Assembly (NCBI RefSeq): GCF_028657195.3
Contig: NZ_JANCPR020000012.1
Coordinates: 124,001 to 188,000 of the forward strand
Direction: 5' to 3'
Source: Streptomyces iconiensis
GTDB lineage: Bacteria; Actinomycetota; Actinomycetes; Streptomycetales; Streptomycetaceae
DNA: 64,000 nucleotides
The notes under the pieces were generated by a model. That model ran no database searches. It was not told where the DNA came from and saw nothing but the letters and a program-made list of their open reading frames with translations. Position 1 is the first letter of the stretch, and every line of letters begins with the position of its first letter. This document shows positions 46,699 to 55,522 of the stretch, piece by piece. Both the position numbers and the translations under genes were made by a program.

Positions 46699-48228
46699 TC
46701 AGCTCTGGCCACCGGCGAGCTTCTCACGGAGCGCGGCAAGCGCCTCGTCAGAGGCAAGCGCGCCGCCGTCGTCCTCCGAACCCTCGGAGGAGTACGAACC
46801 GCCGCCGCCACCACTGCTCTGGCTGCTGCCACCACTCTGCGGCGCCGGAGCGCTCGTGGTGGAGGCACCCTCGGCCGCCGCCTGCTCGTCGGCCTCGCGG
46901 GACTTGATGACCTGCGCCTGGTGCTGCTCGAAGCGGCTCTGCGCCTCGGCGTACTGGCGCTCCCACTCCTCGCGCTGCTTCTCGTACCCCTCCAGCCAGT
47001 CGTTGGCCTCGGGGTCGAAGCCCTCGGGGTAGATGTAGTTGCCCTGGTCGTCGTAGGACGCGGCCATGCCGTAGAGCGTCGGGTCGAACTCGACGATCGA
47101 CGGGTCGGCACCGAAGGACTCGTTCGCCTGCTTCAGCGAGAGGCTGATGCGGCGGCGCTCCAGGTCGATGTCGATGACCTTGACGAAGATCTCGTCGTTG
47201 ACCTGGACGACCTGCTCCGGGATCTCCACGTGGCGCTCGGCCAGCTCGGAGATGTGGACCAGGCCCTCGATGCCCTCGTCGACGCGGACGAACGCACCGA
47301 ACGGAACCAGCTTGGTGACCTTGCCGGGGACGACCTGGCCGATCTGGTGGGTCCGGGCGAACTGCTGCCACGGGTCTTCCTGGGTCGCCTTGAGCGACAG
47401 GGAGACGCGCTCGCGGTCCATGTCGACGTCCAGGACCTCGACCGTGACCTCCTGGCCGACCTCGACGACCTCGGAGGGGTGGTCGATGTGCTTCCAGGAC
47501 AGCTCGGAGACGTGCACGAGTCCGTCCACGCCACCCAGGTCCACGAAGGCACCGAAGTTGACGATGGAGGAGACGACGCCGGAGCGCACCTGCCCCTTCT
47601 GAAGGGTGGTGAGGAAGGTCTGGCGGACCTCGCTCTGGGTCTGCTCCAGCCAGGCACGGCGGGACAGGACCACGTTGTTGCGGTTCTTGTCCAGCTCGAT
47701 GATCTTGGCTTCGAGCTCCTTGCCGACGTACGGCTGGAGGTCGCGGACGCGGCGCATCTCCACCAGGGAGGCGGGGAGGAAGCCACGGAGACCGATGTCG
47801 AGGATGAGGCCGCCCTTGACGACCTCGATGACGGTACCGGTGACGATGCCGTCCTCTTCCTTGATCTTCTCGATGGTGCCCCAAGCGCGCTCGTACTGGG
47901 CACGCTTCTTCGAGAGGATCAGGCGCCCTTCCTTGTCCTCCTTCTGGAGAACCAGGGCCTCGATCTCGTCGCCGACGGCTACGACCTCGTTGGGGTCCAC
48001 GTCGTGCTTGATCGACAGCTCACGGGAAGGGATGACACCTTCGGTCTTGTAACCGATGTCGAGCAGGACCTCGTCCCGGTCGACCTTCACAATGACGCCG
48101 TCGACGATGTCGCCGTCGTTGAAGTACTTGATCGTCTCGTCGATCGCGGCGAGGAATTCTTCCTCGGAACCGATGTCGTTTACCGCAACCTGCGGGGTGG
48201 TGGCGGAGGTCTCGGTGCTGCTCGTCAT
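46699..48228 (-). CDS. rpsA: 30S ribosomal protein S1
   Basis: 509 residues from ATG 48228, giving MTSSTETSATTPQVAVNDIG as in other Streptomyces. S1 helps unfold and bind mRNA on the 30S subunit. Four S1/OB repeats are visible: GDIVDGVIVKVDRDEVLLDIGYKTEG, IVTGTVIEVVKGGLILDIG, GQVRSGVVSSIVNFGAFVDLG and GQVVPGKVTKLVPFGAFVRVDEG (about residues 35-365). Actinobacterial S1 has four repeats instead of six. The C-terminal ~130 residues are acidic/Gln-rich and then Ser/Gly-rich. It has its own promoter and a ~170-base leader. No close ribosome binding site (GGAGA is 11 bases upstream), which fits S1 autogenous control in other bacteria. Confidence 0.97.
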   Translation of the reverse strand: MTSSTETSATTPQVAVNDIGSEEEFLAAIDETIKYFNDGDIVDGVIVKVDRDEVLLDIGYKTEGVIPSRELSIKHDVDPNEVVAVGDEIEALVLQKEDKEGRLILSKKRAQYERAWGTIEKIKEEDGIVTGTVIEVVKGGLILDIGLRGFLPASLVEMRRVRDLQPYVGKELEAKIIELDKNRNNVVLSRRAWLEQTQSEVRQTFLTTLQKGQVRSGVVSSIVNFGAFVDLGGVDGLVHVSELSWKHIDHPSEVVEVGQEVTVEVLDVDMDRERVSLSLKATQEDPWQQFARTHQIGQVVPGKVTKLVPFGAFVRVDEGIEGLVHISELAERHVEIPEQVVQVNDEIFVKVIDIDLERRRISLSLKQANESFGADPSIVEFDPTLYGMAASYDDQGNYIYPEGFDPEANDWLEGYEKQREEWERQYAEAQSRFEQHQAQVIKSREADEQAAAEGASTTSAPAPQSGGSSQSSGGGGGSYSSEGSEDDGGALASDEALAALREKLAGGQS

Positions 48229-48400
48229 GTGGGTAAAGGTCTCCGGTACGGACATTGAGTCGTAGGTACTGCCACGCCGTGAGCCTTTGATCGCACCACA
48301 TGTAGCCAGCCGGAACAGCCTTGAGAGGCGGAGACCCGAGGGGATACACAACCGATGCGAGCGCGACCTGCTCCGTCTGAGGCGCGCAGGCCCGCAGCGC
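48229..48400 (-). promoter_or_regulatory. Long rpsA mRNA leader
   Basis: About 170 nucleotides between the predicted transcript start and ATG 48228, longer than needed for a ribosome binding site. Autogenous regulation of S1 through its leader is known in E. coli; whether it applies here is inference. The plus-strand side of the remaining gap (48437-48648) shows no clear promoter. Confidence 0.4.
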
Positions 48401-48407
48401 AACTTGT

Positions 48408-48436
48408 AGCATACGGGGGCCGCTGGGCAGGGTCAA
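48408..48436 (-). promoter_or_regulatory. rpsA promoter
   Basis: Minus-strand TTGACC (48431-48436), 17-base spacer, TATGCT (48408-48413): close to the HrdB consensus. Transcription should begin near 48400. Confidence 0.8.
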
Positions 48437-48648
48437 TGCGCGAAAGAGCACACCTGTGACGGATCGCCCCATACCCGGCACAACTCGCCGTAGAACTCGG
48501 CCAGATGGTGCGTGCGCAGCGCGTTCACCGGCATTCTGACGGCGGTCAGCGACGGCCCGCTGCGGCACTTCTTCCGCCCCTTCACACCCGCCGGGCGCGC
48601 GGCGGCCGGGTGGCGGCGGCCGGTGGTGGCGGGTGGCGGCGACCAGGA

Positions 48649-49587
48649 ATGAATGTCAACGAGAGTACGGCGACAGGTGCGATGGAACAAAAGCACGAGG
48701 CAGGTGAGGGCCCGTACCGCGGTGATCTCGCCCAGAGTGACGGGAACGTGGACGTGGGCCTGACCGACGACGAGGACGCCGAGGCCGTGCGGCGGCAGGC
48801 CGGTGGGCGCGAGAGCAGCCGCGCGAACCGGGGCTGGTGGGACAGGAACGCGGACGAGTACCAGAACGATCATGGTGACTTCCTGGGCGACGCCCGCTTC
48901 GTCTGGTGCCCCGAGGGCCTGGACGAGGCCGATGCCGGACTGCTCGGGCCGGCGGCTGAGCTGCGCGGTCTCGATGTGCTGGAGATCGGCGCCGGCGCCG
49001 CGCAGTGCTCGCGGTGGCTGGCGGCACAGGGCGCGCGGCCGGTCGCGCTGGACGTCTCGCACCGGCAGCTCCAGCACGCGCTGCGCCTGAACCAAGGGGT
49101 ACCCGGCCTCGGCGACGAGGGCTTTCCCCTTGTCGAGGCGGACGCGCGTGCGCTGCCCTTCGCCGACGGCTCCTTCGACCTGGCGTGCTCGGCGTTCGGC
49201 GCGATCCCGTTCGTCGCCGACCCCGAGCGGGTCTTCCGCGAGGTACGCCGGGTGCTGCGGCCCGGTGGCAGGTGGGTCTTCTCGCTCACGCACCCTGTGC
49301 GGTGGTCGCTGGCCGACGAGCCGGGGCCGGAGGGCCTTGCCGTCCTGGCCTCCTACTTCGACAGGACGCCGTACGTCGAGGAGGACGCGGCCGGCCGGAC
49401 CGTGTACGCCGAGCACCACAGGACCATGGGGGACCGCGTCCGGGAGATCGTGGGGGCCGGGTTCCGGCTCGTGGACCTCGTCGAGCCCGAGTGGCCCGAG
49501 TGGAACCAGAACGTGTGGGGCGGCTGGTCCCCGCTGCGCGGGCGCCTCCTGCCCGGCACGGCGATCTTCGTGTGCCGGCGCGACTGA
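48649..49587 (+). CDS. Class I SAM-dependent methyltransferase
   Basis: 312 residues from ATG 48649; ATG 48682 is an alternative and neither has a clear ribosome binding site. Motif I LDVLEIGAGAAQCSRWLA (about residue 105), VALDVSHRQL (about 128), EADARALPFADGSFDLACSAFG (about 163-184) and VLRPGGRWVFSLTHPVRW (about 203) identify a Rossmann methyltransferase of the UbiE/Methyltransf_11 type. GWWDRNADEYQNDHGDFLGD near residue 62 is a lid segment typical of Streptomyces homologues. The acceptor is unknown. Divergent from rpsA. Confidence 0.88.
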   Translation: MNVNESTATGAMEQKHEAGEGPYRGDLAQSDGNVDVGLTDDEDAEAVRRQAGGRESSRANRGWWDRNADEYQNDHGDFLGDARFVWCPEGLDEADAGLLGPAAELRGLDVLEIGAGAAQCSRWLAAQGARPVALDVSHRQLQHALRLNQGVPGLGDEGFPLVEADARALPFADGSFDLACSAFGAIPFVADPERVFREVRRVLRPGGRWVFSLTHPVRWSLADEPGPEGLAVLASYFDRTPYVEEDAAGRTVYAEHHRTMGDRVREIVGAGFRLVDLVEPEWPEWNQNVWGGWSPLRGRLLPGTAIFVCRRD

Positions 49588-49590
49588 GGG

Positions 49591-49632
49591 CGGCCGTGGG
49601 ACATCGGCCGTGGGACATCGGCCGTGGGACAG
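49591..49632. repeat. 14-bp tandem repeat before hrpB
   Basis: CGGCCGTGGGACAT at 49591-49604 and 49605-49618, then CGGCCGTGGGACAG at 49619-49632; fills most of the 77-base gap between the methyltransferase and hrpB. Confidence 0.85.
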
Positions 49633-49664
49633 GTGCGGGAACGGGTGAGAGGTGCGCTGGACGC

Positions 49665-52190
49665 GTGAGGCGTGACGACGAGCTGAAGGCGCTGCCCATG
49701 GCGGCGGCGCTCCCTGAGGTACGGGAAGCGCTGGAGGCACGGGGCGCCGTGGTGCTGCACGCGCCGCCCGGCACGGGCAAGACGACGCTGGTGCCGCTGG
49801 CGCTGGCGGGGCTGCTCGGGGACGGGGTGCCCGCGCGGAACGTTCTGGTCGCGGAGCCCCGGCGGATGGCGGCGCGGTCGGCGGCGCGCAGGATGGCGTG
49901 GCTGCTGGGCGAGCGCCCCGGCGAGCAGGTGGGCTTCACCGTGCGCGGGGAGCGCAGGGCCGGGCCGCGAACGCGGGTGGAGGTCGTCACCACGGGGGTG
50001 CTGCTGCAACGGCTCCAGCGGGACCCGGAGTTGCCCGGCGTCGATGTGGTGCTGATGGACGAGTGCCACGAGCGGCACCTGGACGCCGACACGGCGCTGG
50101 CCTTCCTGCTGGACGTACGGGCCACGCTCAGGCCCGGGCTGTGGCTGGCCGCGGCGTCAGCGACGCAGGACAGCGAGGCGTGGGCGCGGCTGCTGGAGGC
50201 GGATGTCGTACGGGGGAAGGGGACGAGCCATCCCGTCGAGGTGCGGCAGTCGCCGCCGCCCTCGGGGGTGCGGCCCGCGCACGGCACCTGGGTGGACCCG
50301 GCGCTGCTGCGGCATGTGGCGGCGACGGTGCGGCGGGCGCTGGAGGAGGTGCGGGAGGGCGATGTGCTGTGCTTTCTGCCGGGGGTCGGGGAAATCGCCA
50401 GGGTGGCGTCGCTGCTGGGCGGCGGCGCCGTACGTGCCGAGGTGCTGGAGCTGCACGGGCGCGCGCCAGCCGGGGTGCAGGACGCGGTGCTGCGGGGCGG
50501 TTCTGGCGCGGGGCGCCGGGTGATCCTCTCGACTGCGGTGGCCGAATCGAGCGTGACCGTTCCGGGTGTGCGGGTGGTCGTGGACGCGGGACTCTCGCGC
50601 GAACCCCGTACGGATCACGCGCGGGGGCTCGGCTCACTCGCGACGGTGCGGGTCTCGCGCGCCGGGGCCGTGCAGCGTGCCGGGCGGGCAGGGCGTGAGG
50701 CGCCCGGGGTGGTTTACCGGTGCTGGTCGGCCGCCGGGGCCGCCGGGGAAACAGCGTTGCCGCGCGAGCCGTCGCCGGAGATCTCCGTAGCCGACCTGAC
50801 GGCCTTCGCGCTCCAGGCCGCGTGCTGGGGCGATCCGACCGCGACGGGCCTTGCGCTGCTGAACGCTCCCCCCGAGGGCGCCATGGCGGCGGCGCGGCGC
50901 ACGCTGCTGGCGATCGGTGCTCTGGACGAGGACGGGCGCGCGACGGCGCGGGGCGCGCGGATGGCCCGTATCGGGCTGCACCCCCGGCTGGCACGTGCGC
51001 TGCTGGACGGCGCTGCTGCCGTGGGGAGCGAACTGGCCGCAGGGACCGTGGCGTTGCTCAGCGAGGAGCCGCCACGCACGCACGGCTACGGCGACGACGC
51101 CGTCGAGGCGCTGCGTATGGCACGCGGGGCCGGGCGGCGTGACCCGTACGGCGCCCGCTGGCACGCGGAGACCGCCCGGCTGCGGGCGCTGCTGGGCGAG
51201 GAGACGGCGCGTCCCGCCGGGCTCTCCGACGAGGCGGCCGTGGGCACGGTGGTCGCGCTGGCCCAGCCGGAGCGGCTGGCGCGCAGGCAGGACGGCACGT
51301 CGTACCTGATGGTGGGCGGGACGCGCGCCGAGCTGGCGCGTGACAGCCGGCTGCGGGACGTGCCCTGGCTCGCCGTCGCGGTCGCCGACCGGCCGGTGGG
51401 CGCCGCGTCGGCGCGTGTACGGCTCGCGGCGGCCGTGGACGAGAAGACGGCCACAGGGGCTGCTGGAGCGCTGCGTTCCGTACGGAGCGAGGTGCTGTGG
51501 GACACGGAGCGTGGCGCGGTGAGCGCGCGGGAGGTGGAGTCGCTCGGTGCCGTGGAACTCTCCTCGCGTCCCCTGCGCGACCCGGGACCCGCACGCGTAC
51601 GGGCGGCCCTGCTGGACGCGCTGCGCACCCACGGGACCGGGCTGCTGCGGTGGTCGGACGGCGCGGTCGCGCTGCGTGCGCGCCTGTCCTTCCTGCACCA
51701 CGCCCTGGGCGAGCCCTGGCCCGATGTCTCGGACGAGGTGCTGCTGTCCAGCGCCGACACCTGGCTGACGGGACAGCGGCTGCCGGCGGCTGCCGATCTG
51801 CTGCACTCCCTGCTCCCGTGGTCGACCGGTGAGGCCGCGCGCCTGGAGGAGTTGGCGCCCGAGCGGCTTGAGGTGCCGTCGGGGTCGCGCGTACGTGTCG
51901 ACTACGGGCGGCCCGAACAGCCCGTACTGGCGGTCAAGTTGCAGGAGATGTTCGGCGCCCGGGAAACGCCCCGGCTGGCGGGGGGCCGGGTGCCCGTGCT
52001 GATGCATCTCCTCTCCCCCGCTGGGCGCCCGGCGGCCGTCACCGCCGACCTCGCCTCCTTCTGGCGCGAGGGCTACAGGGGCGTAAGGGCCGAGCTGCGC
52101 GGGCGCTACCCGAAGCACCCGTGGCCCCAGGACCCGTCGGCCGCCGAGCCGACGCGGAGGACGAACGCGCGGCCCGGCAGGCGGGGCTGA
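49665..52190 (+). CDS. hrpB: ATP-dependent helicase HrpB
   Basis: 841 residues from GTG 49665 so that the LPMAAALPEVREAL start of the family is included; ATG 49698 with GAAGG upstream is an alternative. DEAH-box RNA helicase motifs: HAPPGTGKTT (about residue 33), EPRRMAARSAARRMA (Ia), LMDECHERHLD (II, about 128), ASATQD (III), FLPGVGEIARV (IV), STAVAESSVTVPGVRVVVDAG (V), QRAGRAGRE (VI). The HrpB-specific C-terminal domain occupies the last ~250 residues. Bacterial HrpB's cellular role is little known; the E. coli relative HrpA resolves stalled ribosomes. Convergent with the DUF3068 gene; GCCCGCGGGC follows the stop. Confidence 0.95.
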   Translation: MRRDDELKALPMAAALPEVREALEARGAVVLHAPPGTGKTTLVPLALAGLLGDGVPARNVLVAEPRRMAARSAARRMAWLLGERPGEQVGFTVRGERRAGPRTRVEVVTTGVLLQRLQRDPELPGVDVVLMDECHERHLDADTALAFLLDVRATLRPGLWLAAASATQDSEAWARLLEADVVRGKGTSHPVEVRQSPPPSGVRPAHGTWVDPALLRHVAATVRRALEEVREGDVLCFLPGVGEIARVASLLGGGAVRAEVLELHGRAPAGVQDAVLRGGSGAGRRVILSTAVAESSVTVPGVRVVVDAGLSREPRTDHARGLGSLATVRVSRAGAVQRAGRAGREAPGVVYRCWSAAGAAGETALPREPSPEISVADLTAFALQAACWGDPTATGLALLNAPPEGAMAAARRTLLAIGALDEDGRATARGARMARIGLHPRLARALLDGAAAVGSELAAGTVALLSEEPPRTHGYGDDAVEALRMARGAGRRDPYGARWHAETARLRALLGEETARPAGLSDEAAVGTVVALAQPERLARRQDGTSYLMVGGTRAELARDSRLRDVPWLAVAVADRPVGAASARVRLAAAVDEKTATGAAGALRSVRSEVLWDTERGAVSAREVESLGAVELSSRPLRDPGPARVRAALLDALRTHGTGLLRWSDGAVALRARLSFLHHALGEPWPDVSDEVLLSSADTWLTGQRLPAAADLLHSLLPWSTGEAARLEELAPERLEVPSGSRVRVDYGRPEQPVLAVKLQEMFGARETPRLAGGRVPVLMHLLSPAGRPAAVTADLASFWREGYRGVRAELRGRYPKHPWPQDPSAAEPTRRTNARPGRRG

Positions 52191-52261
52191 GCCCGCGGGC
52201 CCGTACAGCGGCCCGGTGCGGGGAGCCGGTGCGGGGCCCCGGGGGTCTGTGCGACTGCGGC

Positions 52262-53248
52262 TCAGACGGGTACGGGGTCGGACTCGGGCTCCTCGGCCCT
52301 GATGCCGGGTCCCGGGCGGCGTCCGCGGGCCTCCAGGGTGAGGGAGAGCGCGAGCAGCAGGGCGCCCAGTACCAGGAAGCCCCAGGGCAGGTACGAGGTC
52401 AGCGCGAGCACCAACTGCCGCTGGGACTTGACCAGTTCGACGGTCGCGTCCTGGAAGTCGGGGCGCATCTTGACGTGCCCGGCGAAGGCGGTGAGCGGCT
52501 TCTTGTCGGGCTTGCCCGTCCAGCGCATCTCCTCCTTGTGGAGTTCCTGCCCGTCGACGGGTGCGCCAGTGACCGGATCGACCCAGAACATCCGCTTCGT
52601 GCTGTACCAGCGCTCCATCCCCGCCTGTTCGACCATCTCGGGGGTGGCGCCCACGGGCAGCTTCTTGGGGACCTTCACCTTGGTCCAGGGGATGTCCTGC
52701 TCGAAGTAGTAGGTCTCCAGGCCGCGGACGGTACGGGTGCCCTTGTAGTGGATCGGCGCCGTGGTCCTGGCCTGGAAGTCGTAGTACTCGTAGTCGCGCT
52801 TCTCGGTCAGGAAAGGCCACTTGTACTCGATGCCCTCACGGCGCACCTTGTCGCCGTCGACGTGCTCGCCGGGCGCGTTGACGGGCTCCTGGGTGTGCGC
52901 GTCGAAGATGTAGCGCTCGGGGATCTGGGAGACCATCTTGCCCTTGGGATCGGCGACGTAGCTGAGGGTGTCCCATACGACGACGTCGCGGCCCGTGCTC
53001 TCCTTGACCTTTTCGGCCTCCTTCACATTGCCCTTGAGGGTCTGCACGATGCTGACCTTGTCGACCTTCTTGGACTTCATGGTGGTGTAGTCGAGAAGGG
53101 TGGCGTTCTTGGCCTCCAGCACCATGTCCTGGTACTGGCTGGGCGGGATCTTCGCCAGGCGCGGGAAGGCGTACCAGCGCATCAGGGGCGAGAGCGCGGC
53201 GAAGAACACCGCGAAGGCCAGGAGGACCAGGCTCGCTTTCCTGCGCAT
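52262..53248 (-). CDS. DUF3068 membrane-anchored extracellular protein
   Basis: 328 residues; ATG 53248 follows GGAGG by five bases. An N-terminal hydrophobic helix (about residues 4-22) and a C-terminal one (YLPWGFLVLGALLLALSLTL, about 285-304) bracket an extracytoplasmic domain of ~260 residues with the DUF3068 sequence style (LVLEAKNATLLDYTTM-like region, DVVVWDTLSYVAD, YYFEQDIPWTKV, FWVDPVTGAPVDG). The family is actinobacterial and sometimes labelled PorA-like. It is preceded by a 44-residue membrane peptide on the same strand. Function unknown. Confidence 0.88.
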   Translation of the reverse strand: MRRKASLVLLAFAVFFAALSPLMRWYAFPRLAKIPPSQYQDMVLEAKNATLLDYTTMKSKKVDKVSIVQTLKGNVKEAEKVKESTGRDVVVWDTLSYVADPKGKMVSQIPERYIFDAHTQEPVNAPGEHVDGDKVRREGIEYKWPFLTEKRDYEYYDFQARTTAPIHYKGTRTVRGLETYYFEQDIPWTKVKVPKKLPVGATPEMVEQAGMERWYSTKRMFWVDPVTGAPVDGQELHKEEMRWTGKPDKKPLTAFAGHVKMRPDFQDATVELVKSQRQLVLALTSYLPWGFLVLGALLLALSLTLEARGRRPGPGIRAEEPESDPVPV

Positions 53249-53259
53249 GCTGCCTCCAG

Positions 53260-53394
53260 CTAGGGCTTTTCGGGGACGGACGTGTGCAGCGGTTTCGGCG
53301 AGGTCTCGCCGGAGGGCACGCCGACAGCGGTCATCGTGAAGACGAGGGCGAGTGCGGCGGCCAGTCCGATGCCTGCCGCGAGCAGGGCACGCAC
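53260..53394 (-). CDS. SPW_0924-type small membrane peptide
   Basis: 44 residues; GTG 53394 follows GGGAGG by six bases. One hydrophobic helix (ALLAAGIGLAAALALVFTMT) and a polar tail ending LHTSVPEKP. It matches the tiny Streptomyces family known as SPW_0924. The stop lies 11 bases before the DUF3068 start, so the two are probably co-translated. Possibly a regulatory or stabilising subunit of the DUF3068 protein; inference only. Confidence 0.78.
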   Translation of the reverse strand: MRALLAAGIGLAAALALVFTMTAVGVPSGETSPKPLHTSVPEKP

Positions 53395-53529
53395 GTTGCA
53401 CCTCCCGTGGGATCTGTGCCGGCGAATAACTGACGCTTCGTCAGGGCCCGGGCACCGTAGCAACGCGTGCTGTGGATGGGAACCGTCCGGCGCGGACCTT
53501 GTGACACGGAGCGCGCACCCCTCGACGCG

Positions 53530-53562
53530 CTTGCCCCCCGGTGCCGGGCACCGGGGGGCAAG
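53530..53562 (-). terminator. Very strong hairpin after the transglycosylase gene
   Basis: CTTGCCCCCCGGTGCC (53530-53545) is the exact complement of GGCACCGGGGGGCAAG (53547-53562); about 13 pairs with a seven-base loop form in practice. It lies 32 bases beyond the stop at 53595. Confidence 0.85.
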
Positions 53563-53594
53563 TGGTCGCGCTGGAGCGGCCGTTGGCCGCGGGG

Positions 53595-55322
53595 TCAGTC
53601 CTTGATCGTGAGCTTGACCGTCAGCTTCGCGCCACCGTTGGCCTTGAGCGTGAGGGTGTACGTGCCGGGGTTGTCGTCGGCGTGGAGCTGCGGGAGCTTG
53701 AGTACGCCCTTGGAGTTGGTCTTGAGGCCGCTGAGGGCCCGCAGGGGCTTGTTGTCCGCGCCCTTGAAGAACGGACCCTTGGCGCCGCCGGACAGTGCCG
53801 CGCTCACGGCGACACCGGAGGCGGCCTTGCCCTTGCGGGTGGCCTTGACCTCGACGTCGTTCGCGAAGTCGCCGCCCTTGGCGCTCTCCAGGGCGCCCTC
53901 ACCCGTCCGTGCGAGCGTGTCCGCCTGCGCCGCTGTCACCGAGGCCCTGAAGTCGACGGCCTTGAGGCCCCTGCCCGGCGCCGTGGCGCGCACCGTGAAG
54001 TCGCCCGCCTTGGTACCCGAGCTGAGCCTCGGTGCGGTGGCGACGCCGTCCGCGTTCGTGCTGACGGTCTTGCGCTTGGCGCCGCCGTCGAAGACAGCGC
54101 CGGTCTCGCCGCGGATCTCGAACTGGACGCGTACGCCGTTGACGCCCTTGCCCTTGGAGGTCTCGGCCTTGACGCGGGGGCTCCCGGCGAAGTCGTCGCC
54201 GGCGACGGCGGTGAACTCCTGCGCTCCGACCCGCTCCAGGGAAGCGGGGGCCGTGGGGCTCGGGGAGGGAGTGGGCTTGCCGGGCGGGGTCGGCGAGGGG
54301 CTCGGGGTGTTGCCGCCGCCGTTCCCCGGCTTGTTGCCCGGCTTGCTGGGCCTGTCGCTGGGCTTGCCGGGCTTGCCCGGCTTCTTGCCGCCCGAGCCGC
54401 CGTCGCCGGCCCGCTCGGGAGAGCCCTTGGCCGGCCTGTCGTCGAGACCGCCCGCGCCCGGCGAGGTGGGCAGAACGCCCTCGCCGTCGGGCACGCCGTG
54501 CGCGCCGTCGCGGTAGTACGCGAACCAGGCGAGGACCGTACGCAAGTAGTCGCTGGAGTTGTTGTAGCTGAGGATCGCGCGGTCGAGGTCCGCCTTGACC
54601 GCCAGGTCGCGGCCGTCGGCGCACAGATAGCGGCCGGCGGCGAGCGCGGCGTCATGGACGTTGTTGGGGTCCTTCTTGCCGTCGCCGTTGCCGTCGGCAC
54701 CCCAGCGGGCCCACGTGGAGGGGATGAACTGCATGGGTCCGACGGCGCGGTCGTAGGCCGCGTCGCCGTCGTACTCGCCGCCGTCGGTGTCCTTGATGCT
54801 GGCGAAGCCCTCGCCGTTCAGCACCGGGCCCAGGATCGGCCGCAGCGTCGTGCCTTCCTTGTCGACGGCGCCACCGCGCGCCTGCCCCGACTCCACCTTG
54901 CCGATGGCGGCGAGGAGTTCCCAGCGCAGCCCGCATCCCGAGGAGGAGGAAGCGAGGGACCTGGCCGCCTTCTTGTAGGCCGCGAGCACGGACGCGGGTA
55001 TGCCGGACTCGTCACCGCCGGCGCCCGGCGCTCCCGGTGCGGAACCGGGCGGGTTCGGTGTCTCCAGCGGGGGCAGCTCCGTGTGGTACGAGTCGTCGCC
55101 CGGAGCCCCGTTCCCACCGTCCGTACGGCCGTTGCTCCCGTCGGCGCCCTTGCCTCCCAGCTCGACGCCGGGCGCCTGGGACGCGGTCAGCGCCGCCATG
55201 GCGACGGCCGCGACCGCCGTCGCGCCCAGTCCCCTGCGCAGTCTGCTGCCGCCGAGAAATCTGCGATGCGCGCTCGTGCCGTCCTGCTTGGCTGCTGCGT
55301 GCCTGCCGTGGTACCGCGCCAT
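53595..55322 (-). CDS. Lytic transglycosylase with C-terminal Ig-like repeats
   Basis: 575 residues; ATG 55322. A long Arg-rich n-region and hydrophobic core (about residues 29-50) form the export signal. The catalytic MltB/SLT-like domain (about 110-270) shows WELLAAIGKVESGQARG with the catalytic Glu, AVGPMQFIPSTWARWG and DPNNVHDAALAAGRYLC. A Pro/Gly/Lys-rich linker (about 290-350) follows, then two Ig/Big-like domains (EFTAVAGDDFAGSPRVKAETSKG; then ANDVEVKATRKGKAASG). It should cleave peptidoglycan glycan strands with 1,6-anhydroMurNAc formation; the Ig domains probably bind the wall. I found no c-di-AMP riboswitch upstream. Confidence 0.9.
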   Translation of the reverse strand: MARYHGRHAAAKQDGTSAHRRFLGGSRLRRGLGATAVAAVAMAALTASQAPGVELGGKGADGSNGRTDGGNGAPGDDSYHTELPPLETPNPPGSAPGAPGAGGDESGIPASVLAAYKKAARSLASSSSGCGLRWELLAAIGKVESGQARGGAVDKEGTTLRPILGPVLNGEGFASIKDTDGGEYDGDAAYDRAVGPMQFIPSTWARWGADGNGDGKKDPNNVHDAALAAGRYLCADGRDLAVKADLDRAILSYNNSSDYLRTVLAWFAYYRDGAHGVPDGEGVLPTSPGAGGLDDRPAKGSPERAGDGGSGGKKPGKPGKPSDRPSKPGNKPGNGGGNTPSPSPTPPGKPTPSPSPTAPASLERVGAQEFTAVAGDDFAGSPRVKAETSKGKGVNGVRVQFEIRGETGAVFDGGAKRKTVSTNADGVATAPRLSSGTKAGDFTVRATAPGRGLKAVDFRASVTAAQADTLARTGEGALESAKGGDFANDVEVKATRKGKAASGVAVSAALSGGAKGPFFKGADNKPLRALSGLKTNSKGVLKLPQLHADDNPGTYTLTLKANGGAKLTVKLTIKD

Positions 55323-55486
55323 GGGTCAGTCCCGTCCTCTCCCCTGGGGACGCAATCACCTGTGACCCTACGGCACGCCCGGGGCCAAGTCAGCGGGCAC
55401 AGAACACTTGTGGCGCTTCCGCCCCGCTTTCGCGGCCGGTTCACGGGCCGTTGGCGCGGCGTTCCCGCGCCGTTCCCGTCGACCGT

Positions 55487-55515
55487 GCGGCCGGGCCGCC
55501 GTGCCGCCCGGCCGC
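55487..55515 (-). terminator. polA terminator hairpin
   Basis: GCGGCCGGGC (55487-55496) and GCCCGGCCGC (55506-55515), ten perfect pairs and a nine-base loop, seven bases beyond the polA stop. Confidence 0.75.
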
Positions 55516-55522
55516 GGGACCC

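Noticed and set aside
55323-55450. c-di-AMP (ydaO) riboswitch upstream of the transglycosylase
   Set aside because: Such switches precede some Streptomyces wall hydrolase genes, but I could not find the conserved elements in this short leader.
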